Source: DATKWD01 sp963704815
Lineage (GTDB): Bacteria; Actinomycetota; Acidimicrobiia; Acidimicrobiales; Salinilacustritrichaceae
Reading direction: 5' to 3'
Length of the DNA stretch: 64,000 nucleotides
NCBI GenBank assembly: GCA_963704815.1
Contig: CAVPHU010000001.1
Coordinates: forward strand, 372,001 to 436,000
Both the position numbers and the translations under genes were made by a program. The notes under the pieces were generated by a model. That model ran no database searches. It saw only the letters and a list, made by a program, of their open reading frames with translations, and was not told the DNA's origin. Shown here in pieces: positions 63,021-64,000 of this stretch (positions within the stretch are counted from its first letter, which is position 1; every line of letters begins with the position of its first letter).

Positions 63021-64000
63021 GCATCGAATCGGTCCACGTCGTGGCCTGGCGCGACCTCGACGACCCCACGGCGGGTGGCAGCGAACGCCACCTCGACCAC
63101 GTGCTGCACGAATGGGCCGACCGGGGCCTCGAGGTGACGCTCCGCACCGGCGCGGTGGCCGGGATGCCGGCCCAGATCGACCGCGACGGCATCCGCGTGA
63201 TCCGTCGCGGTGGCAGGCTCGGGGTCTGGCTCCGCAACGTGATGGCCTCGGTGCTCAACCGCGACGGCGTGTTCGACGCCCGCCTCGAGGTCTGGCACGG
63301 GGTCAGTTTCTTCAGCCCGCTGTGGAGCCGGATCCCGACCGTCGGCATCTTCCACCACGTCCACTCCGACCAGTTCTCCAAGGTGCTCCCGCCCGGGCTG
63401 TCCCACCTGGCCCGGTTTCTCGAACGGCAGGTCTACCCGAGGCTCTACCGGGGCCACCGGCTGGTGGTGCTCTCGGACTCGGTCAAGGAGCAGATGATCG
63501 ACGAACTCGGGTGGCCGGCCGACGACCTGGTGGTCGTCGAGCCCGGCGTCTCCGACGACTTCGTTCCCGGGACCCGGTCGCCGATCCCGCTCGTGGTGGT
63601 CGTCGGCCGGATGATGCCGCAGAAGCACGTGGACACGGCCGTGGACGTCCTGGCCCGCGTGCATCAGCAGCGACCGGATCTCCGCGCCGTGATCATCGGC
63701 GACGGCCCCGAGCGACCGAGGGTCGAGGCCCGGATCGCCGCGCACGATGCCGGGGAGTGGATCGAACTGGCGGGCGCCGTCGACGACTCCACGAAGATCG
63801 AGACCTATCAGCAGGCCTGGTTGGTGCTCTCCTGTTCTCGCAAGGAGGGCTGGGGCATGACCGTGACCGAGGGCGGGGCCTGCAGCACACCCGCGGTCGT
63901 CAGCGACATCAGCGGCCACCGACAGGCCCTGGTCGACGGCGAGACGGGCATCCTCGCCGCGGACGAGGACGAGCTCGTGCGAGCGGTCACCGACCTGCTC
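63017..64000 (+). CDS. GT4 family glycosyltransferase, 3' end beyond the window
   Basis: Starts at ATG 63017 (ATGA overlap) and is open to the right edge (328 codons). The first strand VHVVAWRDLDDPTAGGSERHLDHVL with GGSE is the GT4 acceptor-domain glycine motif. IPLVVVVGRMMPQKHVDTAVDVL and SRKEGWGMTVTEGGACSTPAVVSD carry the C-terminal donor-site EGxG..xxE motif. Such enzymes add sugars from nucleotide donors on the cytoplasmic side. It continues the envelope glycan locus rightwards. Confidence 0.88.
   Translation, partial: MSIESVHVVAWRDLDDPTAGGSERHLDHVLHEWADRGLEVTLRTGAVAGMPAQIDRDGIRVIRRGGRLGVWLRNVMASVLNRDGVFDARLEVWHGVSFFSPLWSRIPTVGIFHHVHSDQFSKVLPPGLSHLARFLERQVYPRLYRGHRLVVLSDSVKEQMIDELGWPADDLVVVEPGVSDDFVPGTRSPIPLVVVVGRMMPQKHVDTAVDVLARVHQQRPDLRAVIIGDGPERPRVEARIAAHDAGEWIELAGAVDDSTKIETYQQAWLVLSCSRKEGWGMTVTEGGACSTPAVVSDISGHRQALVDGETGILAADEDELVRAVTDLL

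Noticed and set aside
1..64000. tRNA, rRNA, CRISPR array, prophage or insertion sequence
   Set aside because: I saw no TPsiC-loop-type text outside coding regions, no direct-repeat arrays, no integrase or transposase, and no terminal repeats.

Overview
The window is a 64 kb stretch of GC-rich chromosomal DNA from an actinobacterium. A fused CofG/CofH-type FbiC, DUF3151, PH-domain pairs, AraC-free lipid metabolism genes and polyprenol-phosphate-mannose synthase all point to Actinobacteria. An Acidimicrobiia-like lineage is my best guess, but no rRNA or other marker settles it. About 59 protein genes are packed tightly with many 4-bp stop/start overlaps. I see no tRNA, rRNA, CRISPR, phage or insertion sequence.

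Layout. 1-594: 3' end of a FIST-domain gene. 634-10452 (+): a contiguous run of transketolase, transaldolase, 6-phosphogluconolactonase, FbiC (coenzyme F420), a LOG-family protein, a cysteine-rich protein, a McrB-like AAA+ ATPase and an unfamiliar partner with a faint McrC-like feel. 10468-14481 (-): small zinc-ribbon-like protein, RNase D, rhodanese, MobA-like nucleotidyltransferase, sphingosine-1-phosphate-lyase-like PLP enzyme, DUF3151. 14538-20128: small membrane protein, glutamate dehydrogenase, alpha/beta hydrolase, histidine phosphatase, two bacterial PH-domain membrane proteins, SirB1-like protein. 20168-26451: lipid degradation genes (two acyl-CoA synthetases, a GDPD, a gamma-glutamyltransferase, an enoyl-CoA hydratase). 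26569-28746: a lytic transglycosylase and a lipoprotein. 28890-35360: a complete Opp/Dpp-type peptide ABC transporter followed by a TetR regulator. 35370-40560: cyclophilin, MBL hydrolase, histidinol-phosphatase-like enzyme, third acyl-CoA synthetase, GNAT, AlkA-like glycosylase. 40598-44979: a looser, less typical stretch with a DUF222/HNH endonuclease, a lipoprotein, a cupin, a decayed hydrolase and a small ORF. 44981-64000: a cell-envelope glycan locus with membrane glycosyltransferases, GT2 enzymes (two fused to methyltransferases), a UDP-galactopyranose-mutase-like flavoprotein, an acyltransferase, polyprenol-phosphate-mannose synthase and a GT4 enzyme cut by the window edge.

Two window-wide patterns matter for reading the annotation. 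First, many reading frames are broken by 1-2 base indels. They are dense between about 950 and 6560 and sparse elsewhere. They often sit in G or C runs and the downstream frame always stays coding, so I treat them as sequencing errors and not as pseudogenes. Second, at least 18 genes have a TANNNT hexamer ending 6-10 nt before the start codon. This is the layout of leaderless transcripts, and many of these hexamers occur as divergent pairs.

The most unusual candidates for follow-up are the LOG / Cys-rich / McrB-like AAA+ / partner module at 6762-10452, the absence of zwf between tal and pgl in an operon that carries fbiC, the leaderless promoter architecture, and the paralogous and fused glycosyltransferases of the envelope locus.
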